64,000 nucleotides of DNA, taken from positions 1-64,000 of the forward strand of contig QCHI01000005.1 in NCBI GenBank assembly GCA_003279655.1. The letters are read 5' to 3'. The position numbers and the translations under genes were made by a program. This DNA is from Prochlorococcus sp. AG-402-A21. Its GTDB lineage: Bacteria; Cyanobacteriota; Cyanobacteriia; PCC-6307; Cyanobiaceae. The notes below the pieces were generated by a model, which saw only the letters and a program-made list of their open reading frames with translations, was not told the DNA's origin and searched no databases. Below, piece after piece: positions 17,099-28,153 of this stretch (the stretch's first letter is position 1; every line of letters starts with the position of its first letter).

Positions 17099-19366
17099 TT
17101 AATTTTTCTTGGATTTATGCTTTAGAACCAGAACGCTAAGAGGAGGAAGGCAAAGATCTATAGAATTTTTATAGCCATGTATGTTGTATGAATCTGTTGA
17201 TTTCCCTCCCATATTTCCTAGATTTGAGCCTCCATATTGACTCGCATCTGTATTGAAAATTTCTTCATAGAATCCATCAACAGGCACACCTATTCTATAA
17301 TTAGAATGGTTTTGAGGGGTAAAGTTTGCCACTATTACTAACCATTCTCCATCAGTTTTTTCTCTTCTCATAAAACTGATTACTGAATTTTTATTATCAT
17401 CGCAATCAATCCACTGGAATCCATATTCGTCAAAATCATTTCTCCATAAAGCTGGTTCTCTTTTGTATAAGCTATTCAAATCATCTACTAATTTCTGTAT
17501 TCCTTTGTGAGGTTCATAATTTAGAAGATCCCATTGCAAATCATCCCAAACATTCCATTCTTGGCGCTGCCCAAATTCCATTCCCATAAATATTGTTTTT
17601 TTACCTGGATGTGTCCACATATATGCAAGCAAAGCTCGTGTATTTGCATATTTCTGCCAGTCATCTCCTGGCATTTTGTGTAAGAGATGACTTTTTCCAT
17701 GAACAACTTCATCGTGGCTTAAAGCAAGCATAAAGTTTTCGGTAAAGTTATAACAAATGGAGAAAGTAATGTTGTTTTGATTGAATTGTCTAAACCATGG
17801 ATCAATTTCAAAATAATCAAGCATATCGTGCATCCAACCCATGTTCCATTTTAGGTTGAAACCGAGTCCATCCATGTCAGTTGGCTTTGTTACGCCTGTC
17901 CATGTAGTTGATTCTTCGGCAATAGAAAGTGCACCTGGAAAATGTTGAAAAAGAACGTGATTAGCCTGTTGTAGAAATCTGACTGCTTCAAAATTTTCAT
18001 TCCCTCCACCTTCATTAGGTATCCATTCACCCTCCGGACGAAGATAGTCTTTGTAAAGCATTGAGGCAACTGCATCAACACGTATTCCATCTATATGAAA
18101 TTGATCAAACCAGAAAATTAGATTTGCAACTAAAAAATTACGAACTTCATTTCGACTGTAATTGAAAATTAATGTTCCCCATTCTTTGTGTTCACCAATT
18201 CTGGGATCTGAATGCTCATATAGATGGCTGCCATCAAAATAAGCAAGTCCATGCTGATCTTTAGGAAAATGGCCTGGGACCCAATCGAGAATGATTCCTA
18301 TTCCCTCTCTATGGCATGAATCAACGAAGGTCCGAAACTCATCTGGTGATCCATATCTACTTGTAGGTGCATACCAACCAGTAACTTGATACCCCCATGA
18401 GCCATCAAAAGGGTGCTCAGAAATTGGCATAAGTTCGATATGAGTGAAACCTCTTTCTTTGACATAGGGAATGACCTTGTCGGCCAGCTCTTTGTATGTA
18501 AGCAATCTTGAGCCAGGCTTCATTTCTGCTGCTGGAACAGGGGCCCTATGCTCTCCGTTTGAGTTGACAAATGGATCGTCTGAGGAAGCATGCATCCAGC
18601 TTCCTAAATGCATTTCATAAACCGATATTGGTTGATCTAAAGGATCTCTATTGTCTCTCTTGGCTATCCAAGACTGATCATTCCATTGAAATGAATCGAT
18701 TTTTGATATGACTGAGCTTTTTGCAGGTCTTACTTCATGTTGAAAACCATAGGGGTCGGCTTTCTCATAGCAATGTCCTTTTTCAGTCCTGATTTCATAT
18801 TTGTATAAATCTCCCTCATTTAGACCGGGTATGAATAGTTCCCAAATTCCTCCTAAACGTTTTTGCATAGGGTGGTGTCGGCCATCCCATGAATTGATAT
18901 CACCAATAACTGAAACGCTTTTTGCATGAGGCGCCCATAAGCAAAACATAACTCCTTGCTTTTTATCTATTTCAGTGAGATGAGCACCCATCTTTCGCCA
19001 GATGTGATGGTGATTTCCCTCCGCAAAAAGATGTCTATCGATTTCACCCATCCACTCTTTTCGGAAGCTCCAAGGATCATTTTGAACATGTTCAATGCCT
19101 CCTCTATTTACTTTTACTTGATAGTCAGTGCCGGGATCTTTTTCGATAACTCCTTCAAAGATCCATTCGTGGTTTGGATTTTGTAGCTTGATTTTCGTTT
19201 GTTTTATTATTAATTCAACTGCACTTGCCTCAGGCATCCATATTCGAATAATCCATTTATCTTTAAAAGGTTGAGGACCAAGAATTGAGAATGGATTTTC
19301 ATGTCTGCATTCAGAAAGTCTTTGTCCGTCATCTTTCAAAGAATCTAGAAGAATAGAGACGGTCAT
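17099..19366 (-). CDS. glgB: 1,4-alpha-glucan branching enzyme
   Basis: Introduces alpha-1,6 branches into glycogen, the carbon reserve. The chain has 755 residues, the long form with two N-terminal beta-sandwich (CBM48) domains; the second contains [20 protein letters not shown]. The GH13 barrel shows region I (LDWVPGHFP), the nucleophile Asp in [11 protein letters not shown], the acid/base Glu in IAEESTTW and region IV in [11 protein letters not shown]-terminal all-beta domain ends the protein. The ATG at 19366 is clear. glgA lies elsewhere in the window at 47 kb, so glycogen genes are not clustered. Confidence 0.97.
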   Translation of the reverse strand: MTVSILLDSLKDDGQRLSECRHENPFSILGPQPFKDKWIIRIWMPEASAVELIIKQTKIKLQNPNHEWIFEGVIEKDPGTDYQVKVNRGGIEHVQNDPWSFRKEWMGEIDRHLFAEGNHHHIWRKMGAHLTEIDKKQGVMFCLWAPHAKSVSVIGDINSWDGRHHPMQKRLGGIWELFIPGLNEGDLYKYEIRTEKGHCYEKADPYGFQHEVRPAKSSVISKIDSFQWNDQSWIAKRDNRDPLDQPISVYEMHLGSWMHASSDDPFVNSNGEHRAPVPAAEMKPGSRLLTYKELADKVIPYVKERGFTHIELMPISEHPFDGSWGYQVTGWYAPTSRYGSPDEFRTFVDSCHREGIGIILDWVPGHFPKDQHGLAYFDGSHLYEHSDPRIGEHKEWGTLIFNYSRNEVRNFLVANLIFWFDQFHIDGIRVDAVASMLYKDYLRPEGEWIPNEGGGNENFEAVRFLQQANHVLFQHFPGALSIAEESTTWTGVTKPTDMDGLGFNLKWNMGWMHDMLDYFEIDPWFRQFNQNNITFSICYNFTENFMLALSHDEVVHGKSHLLHKMPGDDWQKYANTRALLAYMWTHPGKKTIFMGMEFGQRQEWNVWDDLQWDLLNYEPHKGIQKLVDDLNSLYKREPALWRNDFDEYGFQWIDCDDNKNSVISFMRREKTDGEWLVIVANFTPQNHSNYRIGVPVDGFYEEIFNTDASQYGGSNLGNMGGKSTDSYNIHGYKNSIDLCLPPLSVLVLKHKSKKN

Positions 19367-19422
19367 GACTTATCGCTTAAATAGCTAGTAAGCTTAATCC
19401 TATGCAAGTAAATATTGAACCC

Positions 19423-21000
19423 CTAAGAGGAAATAAGTGATTCAAATTTAAGTTTTGAATTTAAAAGTAAGAGTGAAATTGTAGTCACTAGGCAGTTAGG
19501 GCTTGGTGCTTCGCACAAATATTGACTCTGACCAGGATTTATTCCAATTGCTGGCCATCCAGATCCAGAGATTGAAATTCTTAAACGATCCCCTTCTTTA
19601 AAAGTGGCGAGAATTGGTTGAAGTTTGATTTGTCTTGCGCTTTTTATACCCATATCACAATTAGCAATTCTTAGTACACCAGTAGAAAGTTGAGTAGCAG
19701 TGTTCTCAACCTCATTTGGAATTATTGATAATGCAACGAACAGATCAAAACTTTCCCTGTCACACTTGGTTTCTAAAAAAAGGGTTGGAATACCCTCCAG
19801 CCTAAGTTCATTTAAAATTGGGTTCGATGTAAATACTGCGACATCAGGTCGAGTATCAAGCTTAAATCTGTTCGCTTCACCAGCTGAATCACTGAGATGT
19901 CCTCCGATTGCTGGTACAGGTCTCCATGGATCGTGAACTAAACTAACTTCACCATATGCTTCTAAATCAGAATCATGGACTAGCCGTCCTTCAAGATGAC
20001 TGATTGAGGCTAAACCTTCACTACGAAGATTCCATGTAGGAGATTTTTTTTGAACCGAAAGCTCCCAACTCTTAGTGGTTAGATTCCAAAGATTGATTTG
20101 AGGTAAATGAATCTTTTTGTCTTTTTCTTTTAAATGAGAATTAAAAAAATCTAACTGGGTGTGTTGTGCACCCTCCCACCATTGAAGATGAGTTGCAGGA
20201 CCAATTAGTAATTTAGGATTGCCTCCTGCCTTTTTAGATTTCTCATAAATATCTAAAATCCCTTTCAAATGAGGGTCCCACCACCCCCCGATTAGAAGCA
20301 AAGGTTTTTTTAACCAGCTATCTAATGGCTCATGGGTTTTCCATTGAGGAGTTTTGCTAGACGAAAGATTTAGCCACTTATATGCCATCCCTTCTGGGTC
20401 ATTCTTTTTAAGTAAATCATGACCGTTATATAAATATTTTTTCGACTCAAGATTTTCACGGATTTCGTGCCAAGCTCTCCAATTCTTCTCTCTTTGTGCT
20501 TTTTGGGCGGCTAATTGCAAGCCCCATCCAATTCCCAAGTGCCACCAAAACGCTTCGCCTTCACAACACCAATGTTCATCTTCTGAAAGCCCTGTCATAG
20601 AAGGAATAATGCAATCAGGTGGAGGAGTATTTTCTTCCGCAATGAGTTGTGTTAATCCTTGATATGAAAAACCGTATGTGCCTAGTAGGCCATTGCATTC
20701 AGGCAAGGATCGTACCCAAATATGAGTTTGACTAGTGTCTGAAGCTTCTTGACTGAAACCTGAAAATTCCCCTTCAGACCCACCTTGGCCTCGGACATCT
20801 TGTATAACAACTAGATAGCCTTTGCTAGCCCACCAAGATGGATGGGCATATGTAATTGTTGAAGCAATTTCTCTTCCATATGGCTGGCGCATAAGTAAGA
20901 CAGGCCATGGCCCATTCCCATGAGGCGACCAGATTCGGGATTTTAGTAATGTTCCATCTCTAAGTTGTAAGTCTTCGTCTCTATATCTTATTGAATTCAT
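19423..21000 (-). CDS. CocE/NonD-family alpha/beta hydrolase (X-Pro dipeptidyl-peptidase S15-like)
   Basis: Predicted serine hydrolase of 525 residues. The N-terminal alpha/beta-hydrolase domain has the nucleophile elbow GTYGFSYQG (Ser112), the oxyanion-region sequence QPYGRE and the conserved DVRGQGGSEG. The C-terminal half is the jelly-roll PepX_C domain, with GDRLRISISGSGWPA close to the end. Relatives include cocaine esterase, acyl-peptide or X-Pro peptidases and beta-lactam acylases; the natural substrate here is unknown. No signal peptide is seen, so it is likely cytoplasmic. It follows the small secreted-protein gene by seven bases and precedes glgB by 56. Confidence 0.88.
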   Translation of the reverse strand: MNSIRYRDEDLQLRDGTLLKSRIWSPHGNGPWPVLLMRQPYGREIASTITYAHPSWWASKGYLVVIQDVRGQGGSEGEFSGFSQEASDTSQTHIWVRSLPECNGLLGTYGFSYQGLTQLIAEENTPPPDCIIPSMTGLSEDEHWCCEGEAFWWHLGIGWGLQLAAQKAQREKNWRAWHEIRENLESKKYLYNGHDLLKKNDPEGMAYKWLNLSSSKTPQWKTHEPLDSWLKKPLLLIGGWWDPHLKGILDIYEKSKKAGGNPKLLIGPATHLQWWEGAQHTQLDFFNSHLKEKDKKIHLPQINLWNLTTKSWELSVQKKSPTWNLRSEGLASISHLEGRLVHDSDLEAYGEVSLVHDPWRPVPAIGGHLSDSAGEANRFKLDTRPDVAVFTSNPILNELRLEGIPTLFLETKCDRESFDLFVALSIIPNEVENTATQLSTGVLRIANCDMGIKSARQIKLQPILATFKEGDRLRISISGSGWPAIGINPGQSQYLCEAPSPNCLVTTISLLLLNSKLKFESLISS

Positions 21001-21007
21001 TATTTTT

Positions 21008-21277
21008 TTAAAAAGTTTCTGGGCAATAAAGACCTCTTACGTACATAGAAAGGATCTCAGCATCAACTTCGCTTATTTTTTTTTGAATTGAGATTTTCTG
21101 AATAGATTTTTGTGAACCAGCTGAAATGTTTTCTTTATTTAGTTTTCTGAAACTTTCACAAATAGACTTTGCTTCATCAGGATTCCTTTTTACACTCTCA
21201 AGAAGTCTTGATTGAGCCATTGCACCTTGAATGATTCCAAATGATGTGAATATTAAAGTGATTAGTAAACCATTCAT
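21008..21277 (-). CDS. Small secreted hypothetical protein
   Basis: An 89-residue protein of unknown function. The N-terminus (MNGLLITLIFTSFGIIQGAMA) looks like a signal peptide cleaved after residue 21. The mature part is lysine-rich with two cysteines (SICESF and GLYCPETF) that could form a disulfide in the periplasm. I do not recognise the family. It is seven bases upstream of the CocE-type hydrolase gene on the same strand and probably co-transcribed. Confidence 0.6.
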   Translation of the reverse strand: MNGLLITLIFTSFGIIQGAMAQSRLLESVKRNPDEAKSICESFRKLNKENISAGSQKSIQKISIQKKISEVDAEILSMYVRGLYCPETF

Positions 21278-21324
21278 TTCCTTTAGTTTACCTAGTTTCT
21301 TTTTAATTATTTATATTATATTAC

Positions 21325-21741
21325 CTAATGGTTCTTGGGTGAATTAAATAATGTTTTTTTCGCTTTCTTTATTAAAAAGTCAGCTTTTTTTAGATCAATT
21401 ATTGGAATTCTTCCTGTTCGAAGAATTCTTTCAAAGCGTCCAGTCTTTTGAACTAGCTCTTGAGGAGTAAGTCGTGAAATGGCTTTATTAGAAATTAATC
21501 CTGAGTGCATCAGCAAGGCTGCTTCGCTAAGTTGAATATCTAATGTACATATAAAATACGCTATGCATTTAAGTCTTTTTAGATTGCGAACACTGCCCAG
21601 ACTTCCATAGATTAGATGATTTATTTCTTCATCACTAATAGATAATAAAGAATCCCATGTTTTTATATTATTTGATAAGAGTATTTTTTCTTCTTGATAA
21701 AAGTTTTTAGGAAGATCTTTCAATAATGACTTATCATTCAT
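21325..21741 (-). CDS. DUF4332-like helix-hairpin-helix protein
   Basis: A 138-residue protein with repeated short helical units (KILLSNNIKTWDSLLSI and a second copy around SNKAISRLTPQELVQKTG), the pattern of DUF4332, a family of helix-hairpin-helix-like repeats with no assigned reaction. Such folds often bind DNA nonspecifically, but nothing here proves that. Its ATG overlaps the end of the Ycf51 gene by eight bases, so the pair is translated from one transcript. There are no membrane segments. Confidence 0.65.
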   Translation of the reverse strand: MNDKSLLKDLPKNFYQEEKILLSNNIKTWDSLLSISDEEINHLIYGSLGSVRNLKRLKCIAYFICTLDIQLSEAALLMHSGLISNKAISRLTPQELVQKTGRFERILRTGRIPIIDLKKADFLIKKAKKTLFNSPKNH

Positions 21742-22273
21742 AGGTCTCTACTGATGTGGTTGCTTCAAAATCAGCATTATTCGAAAAATATTCACTTGCA
21801 GAATAATTCCTGTCTGGTAATTCTATTACCTTTGATTCTTTTAAATCATTTATTAATTCACCTAGAATAATTGGTTTACTTATTCCATTACCAACTGATT
21901 CTATCTTTCTTAGCCTGACCTTGACCTGAGCACCATTTCTTCCTCCTCCTTTTAAATTACCAGCTATTTGTAACAATGTTGGTTTGATAGCTTCTTTCGG
22001 AAAATCATTTGATGCTTGAGCAACAACTAAATCAAATCCATTGTCATAAACAATAGGAGCATATTTATAGCCTTCGACATTAAATGGAGGAGTATAACTT
22101 TGCTCAAAGGCCCAGCAACTAGCAGATAGTAAAAGTGTGAAAATGGTTGTCCCAGTTAGCCGAAATTTAATTCCCCAGTTAAATAAATAAGCCAAAATAG
22201 TCAAGACGCCAAGCCCTGAACCTCCCCAGGCTAGCCATTTTGTTACATCTTGGATAACTTCAATAATAGACAT
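21734..22273 (-). CDS. Ycf51 (DUF2518) family membrane protein
   Basis: Conserved cyanobacterial and plastid protein of unknown function. I chose the ATG at 22273 (MSIIEVIQDVTKWLAWG; 179 residues) because GGAGAA lies eight bases upstream; an ATG at 22342 would add 23 unsupported residues and overlap the divergent tamB start. Two adjacent hydrophobic helices (~15-55) precede a soluble domain with YAPIVYDNGFDLVVAQA and later GISKPIILGELINDL. These features fit Ycf51. It is divergent from tamB across 67 bases and overlaps the DUF4332 gene downstream. Confidence 0.7.
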   Translation of the reverse strand: MSIIEVIQDVTKWLAWGGSGLGVLTILAYLFNWGIKFRLTGTTIFTLLLSASCWAFEQSYTPPFNVEGYKYAPIVYDNGFDLVVAQASNDFPKEAIKPTLLQIAGNLKGGGRNGAQVKVRLRKIESVGNGISKPIILGELINDLKESKVIELPDRNYSASEYFSNNADFEATTSVETYE

Positions 22274-22340
22274 AGGCTGGTTTCTCCAGAATTGATTCTT
22301 TATAGTTTGTTGGCTCCCCCAAATTTGAGAATAATGTTTC

Positions 22341-25300
22341 ATGGGAGATGAGTGGAGTTCTAAAAGATTAAAGCGGTGGGGACTCGCTGGAACCTTTGTG
22401 GCTTTGGGTGGTGTTTTGGTTTGGAGTGGCGCAGATCTATTAGTAGCTCGAACTATAAGTCGCTTTTCTCCACAAATAGAAAAAACATTATCTAATTCAT
22501 TAGGTCATCCTTTAAAAATAGGTTCCTATAGGGGGCTTAGACCATGGGGAGTTGAGTTGGGGCAAACAAAGCTACTGCCAGGTATTAAGGATTCTTCCTC
22601 AGTTAACATTTCAAATTTAACAATTAAATTTGCTCCTTTTGCTAGTTTATTTAATTGGCAACCAGTTGCAATATTTAATCCAAAAGGAGCAGAAATTTTA
22701 TTAAGCAAAAATGATACTGGTTCTTTTTGGCACGTTCCGCAGACTGATAAGCCAAAAAAAATCAACCTTCAACTAAAATTTAATTTAAACGAGCCAACTA
22801 AAATTGTATTTAACTCTGGGGATACAACATTATTAGCAAAAGGTAATCTATCTCTTAATCTTGGTAAGAAAAAGATTTATGGTGCGATTAATCTAGACTC
22901 TAAAAAACAAGGAAGACTCTATCTTGCAGGAAAGGGCTATTGGGATGGAATAGAATTTCAAACTAAAGTAAAAATTAATAAACTTAACCTTGGTATTTTG
23001 GAGGGAATATTAGGGGATAATTCTAATTATATTGCTAAAGGAAAAATAAATGGAAGCCTAAACTTTGGAGTCAAGAAAGGATTAATAAGTTGTAAGGGTG
23101 ATTTATCATTTACTGACTTTACCCTGAGAGGAGGACCACTTATTGATACCTTATCTACCGACAGTTCAAAAATAAAATGTGATAAAAATAAGTTTAAGTT
23201 AATGAATACTGACTGGAAATATGGCTATTTAAATATATCTAATTCAACCGAAATACCATTTTATGAAAAAGATAAAACTTATGTAAAATCTGTAACTAAT
23301 ATTCAAATCAATGATTTCGAACATAAGCCGCTTTCTTTGAACTTAAAATTACCAATTTCAGTAGTTGATAGACAGTTAATTCCTGGAGATTTAAACGCTA
23401 ATTTTAATTTAGACTCCTTTCCTTTAGGTGCTTTAAATCCAATAGTGAATGCATCATTTTCGGGGAAATTAAATACAAAAGGTTATTTTCAGGGCCCCTT
23501 GTCTGCATTGAAATCTTCTATTGAGCTTTCTTTAGACAGTCCACAAGTTAATGGTATTCGTTTAAGGGAGAAATGGAGAGGTTCTTATACTCGAATTCCA
23601 AGTGAAAAAAAATGGGGTAGCTTGAGAATGGAGTCGGAAGGTTCTTCCAGTCCTGGAAATCTTCAAATCAACTTTAATAAGGATGGTAGTTTTAATGATT
23701 TAAATCTAAATAGATTAGGCGGTAAAATAAGCATAAATCCTAATTCAAATGCTTTTAAATGGGACGCTGAAAAATTTAGATTAGATCGAGTAGAAGTTGC
23801 TTTCCCTCCAGAGAAAAGTTATAAACGAATCTTTGGAGAAGTCTCAGGTAATGGAATATTTTCACTTAATCCACTACTTCTTAGTGGTGATTTGAATTTA
23901 GATTATTTTAGATTGTTAGGTTTTAAATTAAAAAATGCAAGTATAAAAGGCCAAATAAGTAATTCAGAAGTTAATTTCACAGGTGAATTAATACCATCTA
24001 AAAATGGAAAGATTAAATTTGAGCTTAATAATGGTTCTGAATTTTCTTTATTAGCTCAAGTTAAGGGTGTTAGTTCTAGTTGGATTACTGCTACAGCTTT
24101 AGAATTTCCTAAATTAGGATTGAAGTATTCAGACGCATTTGGGAAGGCTGAAGATTTAGAAAAATTGATAATTGGTTACCCTAATAGTTCTATAGATAGT
24201 CAGTTAGAAGCTTTAACTAAGTCTCAGGATTTATATAGAGAAGAGATTTCCAAGATAAATAATCAAAGCATTATTAATCCTTATGATCTTAGTGGGAGTG
24301 TTAATGCGGATATTAAATTAAGTGGTCCAAATCTATCTGATTTAACGTTAGAGGCGAAAGCCTTTGGTAAGGTTTGGTCCAAAAAAATGAAGATTATAAA
24401 TGCTAATACTATCAGACCTTTTAACGCAACTTTTAATGGAAATCTAGGTTCAGGTGAAGGAATTTTTTCCCTGCTCGATTTAAATTTTTCATTATTATCT
24501 TTAGTTGCACCTATACCTTCAGCCATTAATGGATATTTTGGTTTAAATGGTAAATATAGTTTGGCTAATGGAAGCCCACAAGTAACTGCAGATCTAATTA
24601 TTAAGGACACAATGATTGATGATAGAAATATTATTTTAGATAAAGGAAATATTCTATTTAATGATAATTATCTTGAATTTGATATAGCCCTAAGGGATCA
24701 ATCTTCGAAAAACCCTGTTGAGCTAAGTGGAATCTATCCATTAAACAATTCATACCCTATTAATCTAAAAGTCGAAAGTCATGGAGATGGATTGTTTTTC
24801 TTAACAGGTCTAACAAAAGGAAATGCCACTTGGACTTCGGGGTCTGCTGATCTGAGCTTGTTAATTAGTGGAACACCTTCAAGCCCTGTCGCGAATGGTT
24901 TTTTTGTTTTAAAAAATAGTGAGCTACTTTTTCAAAATAGAGAAATTAATAATCTGAATAGCACAATTGTTTTTGATTTTAATAGACTTGAAGTTCGTGA
25001 ACTCACAGCAAATATTGGGCCAAACGGAGTTATTAGTAGTAAAGGAGGAATTTCGTTATTTGATTCTCAATTAAATGAAATTGAACCATTGGCTCTTTCC
25101 ATAGAAAAAACACGTATCAAAACAGCATTTACCGATATTAGAGCTTCATCCAAGATTATTTTTAAGGGCTCTATTATTAAACCTAGATTGGCAGGTGAAG
25201 TATTAATTTCAGAAGGCTCTGTGTTTGCTAAAAAGGCGAATAATCGCGACAAGAATACAACTGATATATCTGATCGCCATAAAGATTCTAAGGTTAAAAG

Positions 25301-26300
25301 TATTCGTAGATTTCCTGAACAAAACTGGAGCCAGAGTGAACCTCTGGTTTTATTTATTCAAAATGAAGATGCTCCTGTAAGTCGAATAGTCAGTGGAGGG
25401 TTTCCTAATGGACTGGGAGCCATTAGCTTTGAAAAATTTAAGCTTGTACTTGGCCCTTCATTACGGTTGGTTTCTCAACCCTTGGCAAGCTTTGAAACCA
25501 ATGGATTTCTTATCTTAAATGGCGCTTTTGACGAGACACTTGACGTTAGTGGAGTCATTAAACTTGTTAGTGGCTACGTTAATCTCTTTACGACTACTTT
25601 TAATTTAGATCAAAGTGAACCTAACGTAGCTGTGTTTGTGCCTTCTATGGGATTGGTTCCATATGTTGACGTGACTTTGAAAAGTCGTGTTCCAGATAAT
25701 GTTAGAGACATCAGTAATTTCTCCTCCAATGGCATGGCATCATTTGGTATTGGAGGATCTCGTTTTGTAAATGTTGAAGTGACGGCTTCTGGACCTGCAG
25801 ATCGGATTAGTGAAAACTTTCAATTAAGAAGTACTCCATCTTTGGGAAGAAGTGAGTTGTTAGGACTTATTGGAGGTAATTCTCTTACAAAGCTGATAAG
25901 TAGTGGTGGAGATGGAGATGTGCTTGCTAGTTTTTTGAATAGATCGTTTGCTTCGTATCTTCAAGGCAATATCAATGGGTTCTTAAGTGATAGGCTTCAA
26001 ATATCTTTGTATCCTGCATATATAAATGGATCAGACTCAGAGGATGATACTAATGAAAGTAGTTCTTCAAGTACTGATCAGGAGGATACTAATCTGCCAG
26101 GGCAACAGGCATGGGTGACTGAAATAGGAGTTGACCTTAACGATAAAATTAATTTCTCAGTTCAGGCTGCACCTAATCGGCAAGATATTCCACCGAAAGG
26201 AAATATTACTTTTCAAATGAATCCAAATGTAGGTCTACTAGGCTCGTTTGATAAGAATGGGAATTGGCAAAGTCAGCTCCAACTCTACTTTAGATATTAA
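22341..26300 (+). CDS. tamB: Translocation and assembly module protein TamB / AsmA-like (DUF490)
   Basis: Very long envelope protein of 1319 residues. An N-terminal membrane anchor (~residues 13-33, GLAGTFVALGGVLVW) is followed by a large repetitive beta-rich region built of short alternating strands, typical of bridge-like lipid-transfer or AsmA-type proteins. The C-terminal DUF490 domain (from ~1000) includes LNGAFDETLDVSGVIKL, GLVPYVDVTL and ends with an aromatic beta-signal-like LQLYFRY. The family spans the periplasm and helps insert outer-membrane proteins or moves phospholipids outward. No tamA-like Omp85 gene is adjacent. Start ATG is at the divergent Ycf51 junction. Confidence 0.88.
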   Translation: MGDEWSSKRLKRWGLAGTFVALGGVLVWSGADLLVARTISRFSPQIEKTLSNSLGHPLKIGSYRGLRPWGVELGQTKLLPGIKDSSSVNISNLTIKFAPFASLFNWQPVAIFNPKGAEILLSKNDTGSFWHVPQTDKPKKINLQLKFNLNEPTKIVFNSGDTTLLAKGNLSLNLGKKKIYGAINLDSKKQGRLYLAGKGYWDGIEFQTKVKINKLNLGILEGILGDNSNYIAKGKINGSLNFGVKKGLISCKGDLSFTDFTLRGGPLIDTLSTDSSKIKCDKNKFKLMNTDWKYGYLNISNSTEIPFYEKDKTYVKSVTNIQINDFEHKPLSLNLKLPISVVDRQLIPGDLNANFNLDSFPLGALNPIVNASFSGKLNTKGYFQGPLSALKSSIELSLDSPQVNGIRLREKWRGSYTRIPSEKKWGSLRMESEGSSSPGNLQINFNKDGSFNDLNLNRLGGKISINPNSNAFKWDAEKFRLDRVEVAFPPEKSYKRIFGEVSGNGIFSLNPLLLSGDLNLDYFRLLGFKLKNASIKGQISNSEVNFTGELIPSKNGKIKFELNNGSEFSLLAQVKGVSSSWITATALEFPKLGLKYSDAFGKAEDLEKLIIGYPNSSIDSQLEALTKSQDLYREEISKINNQSIINPYDLSGSVNADIKLSGPNLSDLTLEAKAFGKVWSKKMKIINANTIRPFNATFNGNLGSGEGIFSLLDLNFSLLSLVAPIPSAINGYFGLNGKYSLANGSPQVTADLIIKDTMIDDRNIILDKGNILFNDNYLEFDIALRDQSSKNPVELSGIYPLNNSYPINLKVESHGDGLFFLTGLTKGNATWTSGSADLSLLISGTPSSPVANGFFVLKNSELLFQNREINNLNSTIVFDFNRLEVRELTANIGPNGVISSKGGISLFDSQLNEIEPLALSIEKTRIKTAFTDIRASSKIIFKGSIIKPRLAGEVLISEGSVFAKKANNRDKNTTDISDRHKDSKVKSIRRFPEQNWSQSEPLVLFIQNEDAPVSRIVSGGFPNGLGAISFEKFKLVLGPSLRLVSQPLASFETNGFLILNGAFDETLDVSGVIKLVSGYVNLFTTTFNLDQSEPNVAVFVPSMGLVPYVDVTLKSRVPDNVRDISNFSSNGMASFGIGGSRFVNVEVTASGPADRISENFQLRSTPSLGRSELLGLIGGNSLTKLISSGGDGDVLASFLNRSFASYLQGNINGFLSDRLQISLYPAYINGSDSEDDTNESSSSSTDQEDTNLPGQQAWVTEIGVDLNDKINFSVQAAPNRQDIPPKGNITFQMNPNVGLLGSFDKNGNWQSQLQLYFRY

Positions 26301-26450
26301 ATAAATTAATAGTGGAATATAATTATTGAATTAAAATATGCTCAGTTCGATAGATTATTATCTTCTTTTATTGCTTGATTATTCGCTATCAAAGGAATAT
26401 TTTAAGGATAGAGAAAAATTATCTTTGATTAAATAGTTGATCTAAATCAA

Positions 26451-27767
26451 ATGAGTACAAACTTTTCAGTTCCTGATCCTACGCCCCAGCTAATAAAAGT
26501 AGCTGAGAGTGCTAAAGAGGCTTCTATTTTGCTTGGTCAATCTACTAATGAACAAAGGTGTGAGGCTTTGACTGAAATGGCAAATGCTTTGAATGATAAT
26601 GCTGATGAGATATTAAAAGCAAATGTTCAAGACCTTGAAAGATCAGAAAAAGAGGGTTTGAATAAATCACTTTTATCAAGACTTCAGTTAACTAACACTA
26701 AACTCCAAGGATGCATAGACGGGGTTTTAAAAGTTTCAAATCTTGCAGATCCAATAGGTAATAGACAACTGCATAGGCAATTGGATGAAAACCTTATTCT
26801 TGAGAGAGTGACAGTTCCATTAGGCGTCTTAGGAGTAATATTTGAATCGAGACCAGATGCATTAATACAAATAGCTTCTCTTGCTATTCGTTCTGGTAAT
26901 GGAGCTTTATTAAAAGGAGGAAGTGAAGCAAAAGCCACAAATCAAGCAATAATGTGTTCTCTTGATAAGGGGTTAAGCAAATCAAATGTGGGTTCAGGAG
27001 CGTTGTCTTTGCTCACTACACGTCAAGAAAGTTTAGGCTTACTACGTTTAGATAGGTTTGTGAATTTGATAATACCTAGAGGAAGCAATGAGTTGGTCCA
27101 ATTTATTCAAGAAAATACACGTATCCCTGTCTTAGGGCATGCTGATGGAATTTGTCACCTATATGTAGATAATACTGTAGATATTGATAGAGCTATTAGC
27201 ATAGCATTAGATAGTAAAATCCAATATCCTGCTGCTTGCAATGCAATTGAGACATTATTAATTCATGAAGATGTTGCCGAGATGTTTTTAAAAAAAGGCC
27301 TTTCAATTTTTTCTGGTGCAGGAGTTACACTTAAGGGAGATGCAAAGAGTCAATCTTTAGGGGTGAAAAACAAGGCTGATGAAGCAGACTGGTCTACAGA
27401 ATATCTTGATTTAATTCTTTCAATAAAAATTGTTCGTAATGTGGATGAGGCTATTGAACATATTCGTAAATATAGCTCTCGTCATACAGAGGCGATAGTT
27501 ACTGATGACAGGGAAGTGGCTGAAAAATTTTTAAGCTCGGTTGATAGTGCAGGTGTTTACCATAATTGCTCTACTCGTTTTGCTGATGGTTTCAGATATG
27601 GGTTTGGAGCTGAAGTTGGGATAAGTACTCAGACTCTTCCACCAAGAGGACCAGTTGGATTGGAAGGCTTAGTTACCTATCGCTATTATCTAAGAGGTGA
27701 TGGTGATGTCGTCAAGGATTTCGCTTCTGGAGATAGAAGCTTTTCTCATATTGATTTACCATTATGA
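26451..27767 (+). CDS. proA: Gamma-glutamyl phosphate reductase
   Basis: Reduces gamma-glutamyl phosphate to glutamate semialdehyde with NADPH, the second step of proline synthesis. The protein has 438 residues from an ATG. The aldehyde-dehydrogenase fold shows [12 protein letters not shown] and the catalytic Cys263 in [12 protein letters not shown]. The C-terminal ProA signature is [10 protein letters not shown] followed by [17 protein letters not shown]. It overlaps folB by four bases (ATGA), indicating coupled translation with an unrelated folate gene. A 150-base gap precedes it, with no convincing promoter pair. Confidence 0.97.
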   Translation: MSTNFSVPDPTPQLIKVAESAKEASILLGQSTNEQRCEALTEMANALNDNADEILKANVQDLERSEKEGLNKSLLSRLQLTNTKLQGCIDGVLKVSNLADPIGNRQLHRQLDENLILERVTVPLGVLGVIFESRPDALIQIASLAIRSGNGALLKGGSEAKATNQAIMCSLDKGLSKSNVGSGALSLLTTRQESLGLLRLDRFVNLIIPRGSNELVQFIQENTRIPVLGHADGICHLYVDNTVDIDRAISIALDSKIQYPAACNAIETLLIHEDVAEMFLKKGLSIFSGAGVTLKGDAKSQSLGVKNKADEADWSTEYLDLILSIKIVRNVDEAIEHIRKYSSRHTEAIVTDDREVAEKFLSSVDSAGVYHNCSTRFADGFRYGFGAEVGISTQTLPPRGPVGLEGLVTYRYYLRGDGDVVKDFASGDRSFSHIDLPL

Positions 27768-28153
27768 GTCAATTTAATAATTTAAGCGCAATTCATATAA
27801 AAGATATAAACCTATGGGCCCATGTAGGTGTTTTAGAAAGTGAGAGAATACATGGTCAAAGCTTTCTTCTTGACATTAGTTTTTGGTTGGATTTGGATGA
27901 GTCATCCAAGCTTGATCAATTAGATAAATCAATAGACTATAGCGAAGCAATTAAAGCAGTTAAAAAACTTTCATTTGGAATTAAATGCTTAACTGTTGAA
28001 TATTTTAGTGATCAAATTTTGAATCTTCTTGAGTCTCTATATGGTCCAGTTCCAATTCATATTCTGCTGACAAAATGCTCGCCACCAATACATGGATTTA
28101 CTGGAAGTGTTCTAATAGAAAAAAAAAGGAATTTCTTATTTCCTATTAATTAA
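27764..28153 (+). CDS. folB: Dihydroneopterin aldolase
   Basis: Cleaves 7,8-dihydroneopterin to 6-hydroxymethyl-dihydropterin and glycolaldehyde in folate synthesis. The protein has 129 residues, the normal length. The family opening [19 protein letters not shown] includes the usual Gly-Val/Glu active-site turn. [14 protein letters not shown] carries the conserved Tyr-Ser, and [10 protein letters not shown] holds the second-subunit Glu; the catalytic Lys is in LLTKCSPPI. It starts inside the proA stop and abuts the lipase-like gene, forming a proA-folB-lipase run. Confidence 0.93.
   Translation: MSQFNNLSAIHIKDINLWAHVGVLESERIHGQSFLLDISFWLDLDESSKLDQLDKSIDYSEAIKAVKKLSFGIKCLTVEYFSDQILNLLESLYGPVPIHILLTKCSPPIHGFTGSVLIEKKRNFLFPIN

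Noticed and set aside
26338..26436. 32-codon frame upstream of proA (MLSSIDYYLLLLLDY...)
   Set aside because: A single AT-rich frame without SD; overlap of hydrophobicity and low complexity suggests chance.
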